Shown here: positions 6,617 through 12,661 of the stretch, piece by piece
Numbering within the stretch: the first letter of the stretch is position 1
Layout of the letters: each line of letters starts with the position of its first letter
Assembly (NCBI GenBank): GCA_026982255.1
Contig: JALSHL010000240.1
Location: 1 to 12,661 of the forward strand
Direction: 5' to 3'
DNA from: Paracoccaceae bacterium
GTDB taxonomy: Bacteria > Pseudomonadota > Alphaproteobacteria > Rhodobacterales > Rhodobacteraceae
Length of the DNA stretch: 12,661 nt
Translations under genes and position numbers: made by a program
The notes under the pieces: generated by a model
Databases searched by the model: none
Seen by the model: the letters and a program-made list of their open reading frames with translations, nothing else
What the model was told of the DNA's origin: nothing

Positions 6617-8557
6617 ATGGAACAGCACATCTATCCCCCCTCGGACGAAATCGTCAAACACGCGCTGGTCAACGACGAACAATACAAGGAAATGTATGCG
6701 GCATCCGTTGCCGACCCCGATGCTTTCTGGGGCGAGCAGGCCAAGACGCTGGACTGGATCACCGAACCCACCAAGGTGAAAAACACCACGTTCGAATACC
6801 CCGATGTCTCGATCAAATGGTTCGAGGACGGGGTGCTGAACGTCTCCGCCAACTGCATCGACCGCCACGTTCTGGACCGCGGCGACCAGACCGCGATCAT
6901 CTGGGAAAGCGACAATCCCGAGGACGACGCCAAAGTTACCTACAAGGAACTGCTGGAACACGTCTCGCGCCTCGCCAACGTCTACAAAAAGCTCGGCGTG
7001 TCCAAGGGCGACCGCGTGGTCCTCTATATGCCGATGATCCCCGAGGCCGCCTATGCCATGCTCGCCTGCGCGCGCATCGGTGCGGTCCACTCCATCGTTT
7101 TCGCCGGTTTCTCGCCCGAGGCACTGGCCTCGCGCATCGCCGATTGCGGCGCCAAGCTGGTGGTCACCGCCGACGAGGCCCCGCGTGGCGGCCGCAATAC
7201 GCCGCTGAAGGCCAATGTGGACAAGGCGCTGGAAATCTGCGGCGACGTCACCACGCTGGTGGTCGAGCGGACCGGCGCGAATGTCGGCCTGAAGCCGGGC
7301 CGCGACCATTCCTACCGCGCGCTGACGGCGGATGCCTCCACCGATTGCCCGCCGGAACCGATGAACGCCGAGGACCCGCTGTTTATCCTCTACACCTCCG
7401 GCTCCACCGGCAAACCGAAGGGGGTTGTGCATACCACCGGCGGCTATCTGCTCTATGCCTCCATGACGCACCGCTATGTGTTCGATTACCACGACGGCGA
7501 CGTTTACTGGTGCACCGCCGATGTCGGCTGGGTCACCGGTCACAGCTATATCGTTTACGGCCCGCTGGCCAACGGCGCGACCACGCTTATGTTCGAGGGC
7601 GTGCCGACCTATCCCGACGCCTCGCGTTTCTGGCAGGTGGTCGAGAAACACAAGGTCAACCAGTTCTACACCGCCCCGACCGCCATCCGCGCGCTGATGG
7701 GACAGGGGGACGAGTATGTAACCAAATGCGATCTTTCCTCGCTGCGGATCCTCGGATCGGTGGGCGAGCCGATCAACCCCGAAGCGTGGGAATGGTATAA
7801 CCGCGTGGTCGGCAAGGGCAAATGCCCGATCGTCGATACATGGTGGCAGACCGAGACCGGCGGCATCCTCATCACCCCGCTGCCCGGCGCTACAGCGACC
7901 AAACCCGGCTCCGCCACCCGCCCGTTCTTCGGGGTGCAGCCGGTGGTTCTGGACCCGCAGAGCGGCGAGGTGCAGGAGGGTAACGGCGTCGAGGGCGTCC
8001 TGTGCATCAAGGACAGCTGGCCGGGCCAGATGCGCACGGTTTACGGCGATCACGACCGGTTCATCTCGACCTACTTTGCGGATTACAAAGGCTACTACTT
8101 CGCCGGCGACGGCTGCCGGCGGGACGAGGACGGCTACTACTGGATCACCGGTCGTGTGGATGATGTGATCAACGTATCCGGTCACCGCATGGGCACGGCG
8201 GAGGTCGAATCCGCACTGGTCGCCCATCCCAAGGTTTCCGAGGCCGCGGTGGTCGGCTATCCGCACGATATCAAGGGGCAGGGTATCTATGCCTATGTCA
8301 CCCTGATGGGCGGCGAGGAACCGTCCGACGAATTGCGCAAGGAACTTGAAGTCTGGGTGCGCAAGGAAATCGGGCCGATTGCCAAGCCCGACCTGATCCA
8401 GTGGGCGCCCGGCCTGCCGAAAACCCGCTCGGGCAAAATCATGCGCCGCATCCTGCGCAAGATCGCCGAAAACGATTACGGCTCGCTGGGCGATACCTCA
8501 ACACTGGCCGATCCGTCGGTGGTGGACGAGTTGATCGAAAACCGCATGAACCGCTAG
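6617..8557 (+). CDS. acs: Acetyl-CoA synthetase (AMP-forming acetate-CoA ligase)
   Basis: Converts acetate, ATP and CoA into acetyl-CoA, AMP and diphosphate through acetyl-AMP, in the cytoplasm. Its 646 residues match the family length of about 650. The adenylate-forming P-loop YTSGSTGKPKG is at 259-269. SVGEPINPEAWEWY and DTWWQTETGG (407-416) form the acyl/AMP site, and W410 corresponds to W414 of Salmonella Acs, which helps restrict the pocket to small acids. The hinge and C-terminal part (YYWITGRVDDVINVSGHR) is intact. PKTRSGKIMRR carries K607, equivalent to the catalytic lysine (K609 in Salmonella) that is acetylated by Pat-type enzymes and reactivated by sirtuins in other bacteria. AGGAAGAAGAG precedes the ATG. 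The gene is last in the transporter operon, 70 nt after the LivF-type gene, and is followed by a strong terminator. Acetate is the likely substrate; some activity on propionate is possible. Confidence 0.95.
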   Translation: MEQHIYPPSDEIVKHALVNDEQYKEMYAASVADPDAFWGEQAKTLDWITEPTKVKNTTFEYPDVSIKWFEDGVLNVSANCIDRHVLDRGDQTAIIWESDNPEDDAKVTYKELLEHVSRLANVYKKLGVSKGDRVVLYMPMIPEAAYAMLACARIGAVHSIVFAGFSPEALASRIADCGAKLVVTADEAPRGGRNTPLKANVDKALEICGDVTTLVVERTGANVGLKPGRDHSYRALTADASTDCPPEPMNAEDPLFILYTSGSTGKPKGVVHTTGGYLLYASMTHRYVFDYHDGDVYWCTADVGWVTGHSYIVYGPLANGATTLMFEGVPTYPDASRFWQVVEKHKVNQFYTAPTAIRALMGQGDEYVTKCDLSSLRILGSVGEPINPEAWEWYNRVVGKGKCPIVDTWWQTETGGILITPLPGATATKPGSATRPFFGVQPVVLDPQSGEVQEGNGVEGVLCIKDSWPGQMRTVYGDHDRFISTYFADYKGYYFAGDGCRRDEDGYYWITGRVDDVINVSGHRMGTAEVESALVAHPKVSEAAVVGYPHDIKGQGIYAYVTLMGGEEPSDELRKELEVWVRKEIGPIAKPDLIQWAPGLPKTRSGKIMRRILRKIAENDYGSLGDTSTLADPSVVDELIENRMNR

Positions 8558-8579
8558 GCGGGTTTATGCGATGGAACGG

Positions 8580-8609
8580 CGGCTCCGCAATCAAATGCGG
8601 GGCCGTTTT
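8580..8609 (+). terminator. Intrinsic terminator of the transporter-acs operon
   Basis: CGGCTCCGCA (8580-8589) pairs with TGCGGGGCCG (8596-8605) in a 10-bp stem with one G-T pair and an ATCAAA loop. TTTT (8606-8609) follows directly. It lies 22 nt after the acs stop. Confidence 0.8.
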
Positions 8610-8616
8610 GCGTGCG

Positions 8617-8656
8617 GGAAACGGTGCGAATTATCTACACAACGTTTCCAGATAAT
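8617..8656. repeat. Two interleaved 7-bp inverted repeats
   Basis: GGAAACG (8617-8623) pairs with CGTTTCC (8643-8649), and ATTATCT (8630-8636) pairs with AGATAAT (8650-8656). The arm order A-B-A'-B' is the topology of an RNA pseudoknot, or of two overlapping protein sites in DNA. Function unknown. Confidence 0.45.
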
Positions 8657-8686
8657 ACGCTGATTTCAATATAAAAAACCATAAAG

Positions 8687-8700
8687 TTGCCAATTGGCAA
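8687..8700. repeat. Perfect 14-bp palindrome
   Basis: TTGCCAATTGGCAA is a perfect palindrome in an AT-rich stretch. Flanking AAAG and TTTT extend it as an RNA hairpin of 9 bp with an AATT loop. Reading leftward it lies about 10 bp beyond the stop of the dehydrogenase remnant, so it could act as a terminator for the minus-strand irr transcript. It could also be an operator. Confidence 0.45.
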
Positions 8701-8709
8701 TTTTCCGGC

Positions 8710-8908
8710 TTATGGCACGATTATCACCTTGCCGTCCGGCAGTCCGGTCGCCTCTGCCAGCCCCGTCATGACCTCGGCGAGTTTAAGGCGTTTCGCGACT
8801 CCGCAAAGGCCACCCGTTTGCCCGCCAGCCCTTCGGCCCCGCACCGGAAATTTCGGGGCCGGTGGATGTGCCGGAATAGCCGTCTTCGTTCAGAACAACG
8901 GCGAACAT
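8710..8908 (-). pseudogene. Deleted and frameshifted remnant of a zinc-type/quinone oxidoreductase (MDR family) gene
   Basis: Reading leftward, three pieces of one protein family appear in different frames. The N-terminal piece, MFAVVLNEDGYSGTSTGPEI, starts at the ATG of 8908. A middle piece, GAEGLAGKRVAFAE, follows. The last is a C-terminal piece, VAKRLKLAEVMTGLAEATGL then PDGKVIIVP, with a TAA at 8710-8712. The order fits the start, the middle 'GKRVAF' strand and the end of a medium-chain dehydrogenase of about 330 residues, so about 80% is deleted. It begins 3 nt after the irr stop, as an intact second gene of an irr operon would. No continuous reading frame remains. The family name rests on recalled motif resemblance; that it is broken coding sequence is better supported than the exact family. 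Confidence 0.6.
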
Positions 8909-8911
8909 GCG

Positions 8912-9337
8912 CTAGGTTTTCCGCACGCGGATCACCACGTCGATCTTGGAAATGGTCGTGCCCTCGGGCGCCTTGGGCATGCTGGCGAAGGTTACCGCAT
9001 CGGCCGGCGCATCGGTCAGGGTTTCGTCGTCCTCCCAGTAGTAATGTGGGTGGTCGTCAAGGCGCGTGTCGAAGTAGGAGCCGTTGCCGTCAACGGTCAC
9101 CTCTTTCATCAGGCCGGCCTCGCAAAAGGCGCGCAGGGTGTTGTAGACGGTGGCTAGCGAGACCGAGGCACCGCTTTCGCGCACCGCCTCGAACAGGTTC
9201 TCGGCCGTGATGTGGCGATCCTGTCCGTCACCGACCAGCAACTCGGCCAGGGTCAGGCGCTGGCGGGTCGGGCGCAGTTCGGCGCTGGCCAGCCATGTGG
9301 CGGCACGTTGTTCGGGAGTGAGTTTTGCTGTGTTCAT
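8912..9337 (-). CDS. irr: Irr-type iron/haem-responsive transcriptional regulator (Fur family)
   Basis: With the ATG at 9337 the protein has 141 residues, usual for Irr. The winged-helix part contains LRPTRQRLTLAELL and the recognition segment SLATVYNTLRAFCEAGL, classic for Fur-family proteins. The sequence DTRLDDHPHYYWEDD holds the histidine cluster that in Irr binds haem or metal, and the tail IDVVIRVRK is typical of alphaproteobacterial Irr. In this lineage Irr acts mostly at low iron, repressing haem and iron-using genes and activating uptake. A GTG at 9364 would add nine residues, but it has no Shine-Dalgarno and sits directly after a TATATT -10 candidate (9365-9370), so the ATG is preferred. 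The gene is divergent from fabA and is followed by a broken dehydrogenase gene. Confidence 0.88.
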   Translation of the reverse strand: MNTAKLTPEQRAATWLASAELRPTRQRLTLAELLVGDGQDRHITAENLFEAVRESGASVSLATVYNTLRAFCEAGLMKEVTVDGNGSYFDTRLDDHPHYYWEDDETLTDAPADAVTFASMPKAPEGTTISKIDVVIRVRKT

Positions 9338-9478
9338 CCGGGCACCATTCCAAAGATTTGTCACAATATACAGGAAAATCGTGCCGGATTGCCAGCCCCA
9401 ACATCGCCGCTATTGCGCGGCGTGACCTCGGGGTGGTAGGTAGGACCAACAGCACTGTTTAGCGGAGAATTCCCCGAT
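9338..9478. promoter_or_regulatory. Divergent irr / fabA promoter region
   Basis: For irr, TATATT (complement of 9365-9370) is a good -10 candidate with only a weak TGGCAA-like -35 upstream. For fabA, a TTGCGC (9413-9418) with TAGGTA (9437-9442, spacer 18) is a weak candidate. The segment GGTAGGTAGGACC (9435-9447, reading on the plus strand) contains a direct repeat and may be an operator. The fabA ribosome site is GCGGAG (9462-9467). Confidence 0.45.
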
Positions 9479-9985
9479 ATGACCGACCGTCCCACGAGCT
9501 TCGATTACGACGACCTGATTTCCTGCGCCAAGGGCGAGATGTTCGGTCCCGGCAACGCGCAATTGCCGATGCCGCCGATGCTGATGATGGACCGCATTAC
9601 CGAGATTTCCGCCGATGGAGGCACCAACGGCGAGGGGCATGTGGTGGCCGAGCTGGATATCAAGCCGGACCTGTGGTTTTTCCCCTGCCATTTCGTTGGC
9701 AACCCGATCATGCCCGGATGTCTGGGGCTGGATGCGCTCTGGCAGTTGACCGGGTTCAATCTGGGCTGGCGCGGGATGCAGGGCAAGGGCATGGCGCTGG
9801 GCGTGGGCGAGGTGAAATTCACCGGCATGGTGACGCCGGAGACCAAGCTGGTGCGCTACGAGGTGGATTTCACCCGTGTCATCGACCGTCGCCTGAAACT
9901 GGGCCGTGCCAATGGCAAGATGTTTGCCGACGGCGTGCATGTTTACACCGTGACCGACATGAAGGTCGGCCTTTCCCAAGAATAA
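9479..9985 (+). CDS. fabA: 3-hydroxydecanoyl-ACP dehydratase/isomerase
   Basis: The 168-residue enzyme dehydrates 3-hydroxyacyl-ACP and isomerises trans-2- to cis-3-decenoyl-ACP, the branch point to unsaturated fatty acids in the cytoplasm. The active-site region WFFPCHFVGNPIMPGCLGLD holds catalytic H71 and D85, matching E. coli H70 and D84. LPMPPMLMMDRI near the N-terminus and GVGEVKFTGMV near residue 107 are also family hallmarks. Its length is close to E. coli FabA (172), and the isomerase role is supported by the fabB neighbour 21 nt downstream. It leads the fabA-fabB-fabI operon, divergent from irr. Confidence 0.95.
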   Translation: MTDRPTSFDYDDLISCAKGEMFGPGNAQLPMPPMLMMDRITEISADGGTNGEGHVVAELDIKPDLWFFPCHFVGNPIMPGCLGLDALWQLTGFNLGWRGMQGKGMALGVGEVKFTGMVTPETKLVRYEVDFTRVIDRRLKLGRANGKMFADGVHVYTVTDMKVGLSQE

Positions 9986-10006
9986 ATCCCTATAAAGGAA
10001 CAGAAA

Positions 10007-11233
10007 ATGCGTCGTGTTGTTATCACCGGTCTCGGGATCGTCTCTTCTATTGGCAACAATGCCGAGGAGGTCACGGCCTCGCTCAAGGCAGGCAAATCCG
10101 GCATTACCTTCGCCGAGAGTTATGCCGAACACGGGTTCCGCAGCCAGATACACGGAATGCCGGACATTACCCCGAAAGACCTGATCGACAAGCGGGTTTA
10201 CCGGTTTATGGGCGAGGGCGCGGCCTATGCCTATCTGTCGATGGAACAGGCGATTGCCGATGCGGGGCTGGAGGAACACGAGGTTTCCAACGAGCGCACC
10301 GGACTGGTGGTCGGTTCCGGCGGGCCGTCCACCAGCCATCTGTTCCAGGCGCATAAAATCGTGATCGAGAAGGGCGCGCCGAAACGCATGGGGCCGTTCA
10401 TGGTGACACGGGGCATGTCCTCGACCACTTCGGCCTGTCTGGCGACGCCGTTCAAGATCAAGGGCGTGAACTATTCTATCACCTCGGCCTGTTCGACCTC
10501 GGCCCATTGCATCGGCAACGGGGTGGAGCAGATCCAGTTCGGCAAGCAGGACATCGTTTTTGCCGGTGGCGGCGAGGAACTGGACTGGACCCTGTCCTGC
10601 CTGTTCGACGCGATGGGGGCGATGTCGTCGAAATACAATGATTCGCCGGAAACCGCGGCGCGGGCCTTCGACGCGACCCGCGACGGTTTCGTGATTGCCG
10701 GCGGCGGCGGCATTGTCGTGCTGGAGGAACTGGAACACGCGCTGGCGCGCGGCGCCAAGATTTACGCCGAGGTGACAGGCTATGGCGCGACCTCGGACGG
10801 GTATGACATGGTGGCACCGTCGGGCGAGGGCGGGGAACGCTCGATGAAGCTGGCGATGTCGACCATCGGTGATCGCAAGGTGGACTATATCAACGCGCAC
10901 GGCACCTCGACTCCGGCGGGCGATGTGACCGAGGTCAAGGCGGTGCGCAATGTGTTCGGCGAGGGCAACACGCCGGTTATTTCCTCGACCAAGTCGCTGA
11001 CCGGTCACAGTCTGGGCGCGACCGGCGTGCAGGAGGCGATTTACAGTCTGCTGATGTTGAAGGACGATTTCATTACCGCCTCGGCCAATATTACCGAGCT
11101 GGATCCCGAGATCAGACCGGAAGAAATCGCGCTGGAGCGGATCGACAATGCGGGGCTGGATACGGTACTGTCCAACAGCTTCGGTTTTGGCGGCACAAAT
11201 GCAACGCTGGTGATGAGCAAATACCATGGCTGA
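10007..11233 (+). CDS. fabB: 3-oxoacyl-ACP synthase I
   Basis: The 408-residue condensing enzyme elongates acyl-ACP with malonyl-ACP and is needed to extend cis-3-decenoyl-ACP made by FabA. The catalytic triad is visible: C162 in TSACSTSAHC, H298 in NAHGTSTP, and H334 in SLTGHSLGATG, with K329 just before it. The glycine-rich tail NSFGFGGTNATLV closes the thiolase fold. The match in length and in MSSTTSACLAT to FabB, together with adjacent fabA, favours FabB over FabF. AAAGGAAC (9994-10001) precedes the ATG. Its last 8 bp overlap the start of fabI. Confidence 0.95.
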   Translation: MRRVVITGLGIVSSIGNNAEEVTASLKAGKSGITFAESYAEHGFRSQIHGMPDITPKDLIDKRVYRFMGEGAAYAYLSMEQAIADAGLEEHEVSNERTGLVVGSGGPSTSHLFQAHKIVIEKGAPKRMGPFMVTRGMSSTTSACLATPFKIKGVNYSITSACSTSAHCIGNGVEQIQFGKQDIVFAGGGEELDWTLSCLFDAMGAMSSKYNDSPETAARAFDATRDGFVIAGGGGIVVLEELEHALARGAKIYAEVTGYGATSDGYDMVAPSGEGGERSMKLAMSTIGDRKVDYINAHGTSTPAGDVTEVKAVRNVFGEGNTPVISSTKSLTGHSLGATGVQEAIYSLLMLKDDFITASANITELDPEIRPEEIALERIDNAGLDTVLSNSFGFGGTNATLVMSKYHG

Positions 11234-12014
11234 TCTGATGAAGGGAAAACGCGGCCTTGTGATGGGGGTCGCCAATGAACGCTCCATCGCCTGGGGCATC
11301 GCGAAAACCCTTGCCGACGAGGGGGCCGAACTGGCCTTTACCTATCAGGGCGAGGGCTTCGGCAAACGCCTGCGGCCGCTGGCCGAAAGCGTGGGGTCGT
11401 CGCTGGTGCTGCCGGCGGATGTGCAGGACGAGGCGTCGCTGGACGCGGTGTTCGACACGCTGAAGGACGAATGGGGCAGCATGGATTTTCTGGTCCACGC
11501 CATCGCCTATTCCGACAAGGAGGAACTGGCGGGGGAGTTTGTGAACACCAGCCGCAAGAACTTCCTGAACTCGCTGGATATTTCCTGCTACAGTTTTGTC
11601 GATGTGACGCGGCGCGCGGTGCCGTTGATGGAGAACGGCGGCTCGATCATCACGCTGACCTATCTGGGCAGCCAGCGGGTGCAGCCGAATTACAACGTCA
11701 TGGGCGTGGCCAAGGCGGCGCTGGAATCGGCGGTGCGCTATCTGGCCAACGATCTGGGACCGAAGGGGATCCGTGTGAATGCGGTCAGCCCCGGCCCGAT
11801 GAAAACGCTGGCCGGCGCGGCGATCGGTGGGGCGCGCAAGGTGTATCGGGTGATTGGCGAGAACGCACCGCTGCGCTCCAACGCGACGCCGGAATCGGTG
11901 GGCGGCACGGCGGCCTATCTGCTGTCGGATTACGGCGCCTATACCACCGGCGAGATCATCCGCGTCGATGGCGGCTATCATGTGATGGGGCTGTTGCAGC
12001 CTGAGAACCTCTGA
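11226..12014 (+). CDS. fabI: Enoyl-ACP reductase (NADH)
   Basis: The 262-residue short-chain dehydrogenase reduces trans-2-enoyl-ACP with NADH, the last step of each elongation cycle. The nucleotide loop is GVANERSIAWGIA (14-26). Catalytic residues fall on the E. coli numbers exactly: Y146 in TYLGS, Y156 in NYNVMGVAK, and K163. M159 is also kept. The segment HAIAYSDK replaces the E. coli AIGFAP loop, as seen in many alphaproteobacterial FabI proteins. The ATG lies inside the end of fabB (8-bp overlap) with no strong Shine-Dalgarno of its own, so translation is probably coupled to fabB. It completes a compact unsaturated-fatty-acid operon. Confidence 0.95.
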   Translation: MADLMKGKRGLVMGVANERSIAWGIAKTLADEGAELAFTYQGEGFGKRLRPLAESVGSSLVLPADVQDEASLDAVFDTLKDEWGSMDFLVHAIAYSDKEELAGEFVNTSRKNFLNSLDISCYSFVDVTRRAVPLMENGGSIITLTYLGSQRVQPNYNVMGVAKAALESAVRYLANDLGPKGIRVNAVSPGPMKTLAGAAIGGARKVYRVIGENAPLRSNATPESVGGTAAYLLSDYGAYTTGEIIRVDGGYHVMGLLQPENL

Positions 12015-12059
12015 GCCGTCGCCACGTCGCGGAAATCCTGTGTTTTATCCGTTTCCTTC

Positions 12060-12079
12060 CTGTGCCAGACTGGGCGCAG
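12060..12079 (+). other. Hairpin touching the dehalogenase ribosome site
   Basis: CTGTGCC (12060-12066) pairs with GGCGCAG (12073-12079), 7 bp with one G-T pair and an AGACTG loop. Its right arm overlaps the first bases of the Shine-Dalgarno AGGAGGAA (12078-12085). It could lower or tune translation. No clear terminator was seen between fabI and this gene. Confidence 0.3.
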
Positions 12080-12090
12080 GAGGAACCCCT

Positions 12091-12661
12091 ATGCCCATAA
12101 CAACCTGTGTTTTCGATGCCTATGGCACCCTGTTCGATGTAGCCGCCGCCGCGCGGATTGCCGCCGCCGAGCCGGGGCGCGAGGCCTTTGCCGCAAACTG
12201 GCCGCAGATCGCGCAGGACTGGCGGTTGAAACAGTTGCAATATACCTGGCTGCGCGCTGTCGCCGATGCGCACACGGATTTCTGGCAGGTGACGCAGGAC
12301 GGGCTGGACTATGCGCTGGACGCGGCCGGTTTGCAGGACGCCGAACTGCGCGAACGGTTGCTGGCGCTGTATAGGGAATTGTCGGCTTTCCCCGAGGTTC
12401 CCGCGATGCTGGCGGATTTGAAGGCGGCGGGGATGCAGACGGCGATATTGTCGAACGGCTCGCCGGATATGCTGGCCTCGGCCGTGGAAAGCGCCGGGAT
12501 CGGCGGTGTGCTGGACGACGTGCTAAGCGTGCAGGACGTGGGTGTTTTCAAGCCGCATAAATCGGTTTACGACATGGTCGGCCGGCGCTTCGGTTGTGCG
12601 CCGGAGGAGGTTCTGTTCGTGTCCTCGAACGGCTGGGATGCGGCGGCGGCGGCGGGCTACG
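12091..12661 (+). CDS. Type II haloacid dehalogenase (L-2-haloacid dehalogenase-like, HAD superfamily), 3' end outside window
   Basis: 190 codons are present before the window ends; the family has about 220-230 residues. HAD motif I FDAYGTLFD gives nucleophile D9, and WRLKQLQYTWLR (44-55) carries the halide-pocket arginine R45. LSNGSPD places S121-N122, FKPHKSVY gives K154 and Y160, and SSNGWD (178-183) supplies S178, N180 and D183. Together these match the residues known for L-2-haloacid dehalogenases (reaction: L-2-haloacid plus water to D-2-hydroxyacid plus halide). It is therefore likely an active dehalogenase and not a general HAD phosphatase. AGGAGGAA (12078-12085) supports the start. 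It follows fabI by 76 nt and is probably unrelated in function. Confidence 0.88.
   Translation, partial: MPITTCVFDAYGTLFDVAAAARIAAAEPGREAFAANWPQIAQDWRLKQLQYTWLRAVADAHTDFWQVTQDGLDYALDAAGLQDAELRERLLALYRELSAFPEVPAMLADLKAAGMQTAILSNGSPDMLASAVESAGIGGVLDDVLSVQDVGVFKPHKSVYDMVGRRFGCAPEEVLFVSSNGWDAAAAAGY

Noticed and set aside
6602..8266. 554-codon minus-strand open frame over acs
   Set aside because: It is a complement shadow produced by codon bias; acs on the plus strand has every catalytic motif.
8687..9157. Plus-strand open frame between acs and irr
   Set aside because: It runs antisense through the dehydrogenase remnant and into irr, starts within a palindrome, and has no motif or ribosome site.
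9338..9364. GTG start for irr at 9364 adding nine residues
   Set aside because: There is no Shine-Dalgarno before it, and the TATATT -10 candidate directly upstream would leave no leader; the ATG at 9337 gives the usual Irr length.
9457..9470. TTTAGCGGAGAATT before fabA as an Irr-type iron control element
   Set aside because: It only loosely resembles the symmetric iron control element and overlaps the fabA ribosome site; no second arm is convincing.
9410..11299. 629-codon minus-strand open frame across fabA, fabB and the start of fabI
   Set aside because: It spans three well-supported genes and their gaps, has shadow-like composition, and no domain.

Overview
The window is GC-rich, densely packed bacterial DNA with short intergenic gaps and strong GC-type codon use. 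It most likely comes from an alphaproteobacterium of the Rhodobacterales (Roseobacter/Rhodobacter relatives). The main reasons are an ScfR-type acyl-CoA regulator, an Irr-type Fur homologue with a D-H-P-H motif, and an irr gene divergent from fabA-fabB-fabI. This assignment is inferred from family resemblance, not from a database search. No RNA genes, insertion sequences or CRISPR arrays were seen.

Left block (1-1388): a minus-strand gene that runs off the left edge encodes an ScfR-family (PccR/RamB-like) regulator. It is separated by an AT-rich divergent region from the next operon. That region holds two perfect inverted repeats (1216-1231 and 1235-1248), a smaller third one (1205-1215), candidate promoters and two short leader hairpins.

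Middle block (1389-8609): six plus-strand genes lie in one direction. They encode a Tat-exported periplasmic binding protein, a strong hairpin, two LivH/LivM-type permeases, LivG- and LivF-type ATPases, and an acetyl-CoA synthetase (acs), followed by a good intrinsic terminator. A short-chain acyl-CoA-type regulator, a five-component branched-chain-type ABC importer and Acs together suggest a dedicated uptake-and-activation module. The substrate is probably acetate, another short-chain acid, or a compound that yields one. It cannot be fixed from sequence, and no amidase or other acetate-releasing enzyme is in the operon.

Right block (8610-12661): an intergenic stretch with interleaved inverted repeats and a 14-bp palindrome leads to a decayed, minus-strand dehydrogenase-like remnant. 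The remnant begins 3 nt after the stop of irr, an iron/haem-responsive Fur-family regulator. Divergent from irr is fabA-fabB-fabI, which covers isomerisation, elongation and enoyl reduction in unsaturated fatty acid synthesis; fabB and fabI overlap by 8 bp. A type II (L-2-) haloacid dehalogenase gene starts after fabI and runs off the right edge.

The standard genes are well supported by motifs. The less ordinary parts are the transporter-acs module with its operator-like region, the dehydrogenase remnant, and the structured DNA between acs and irr.
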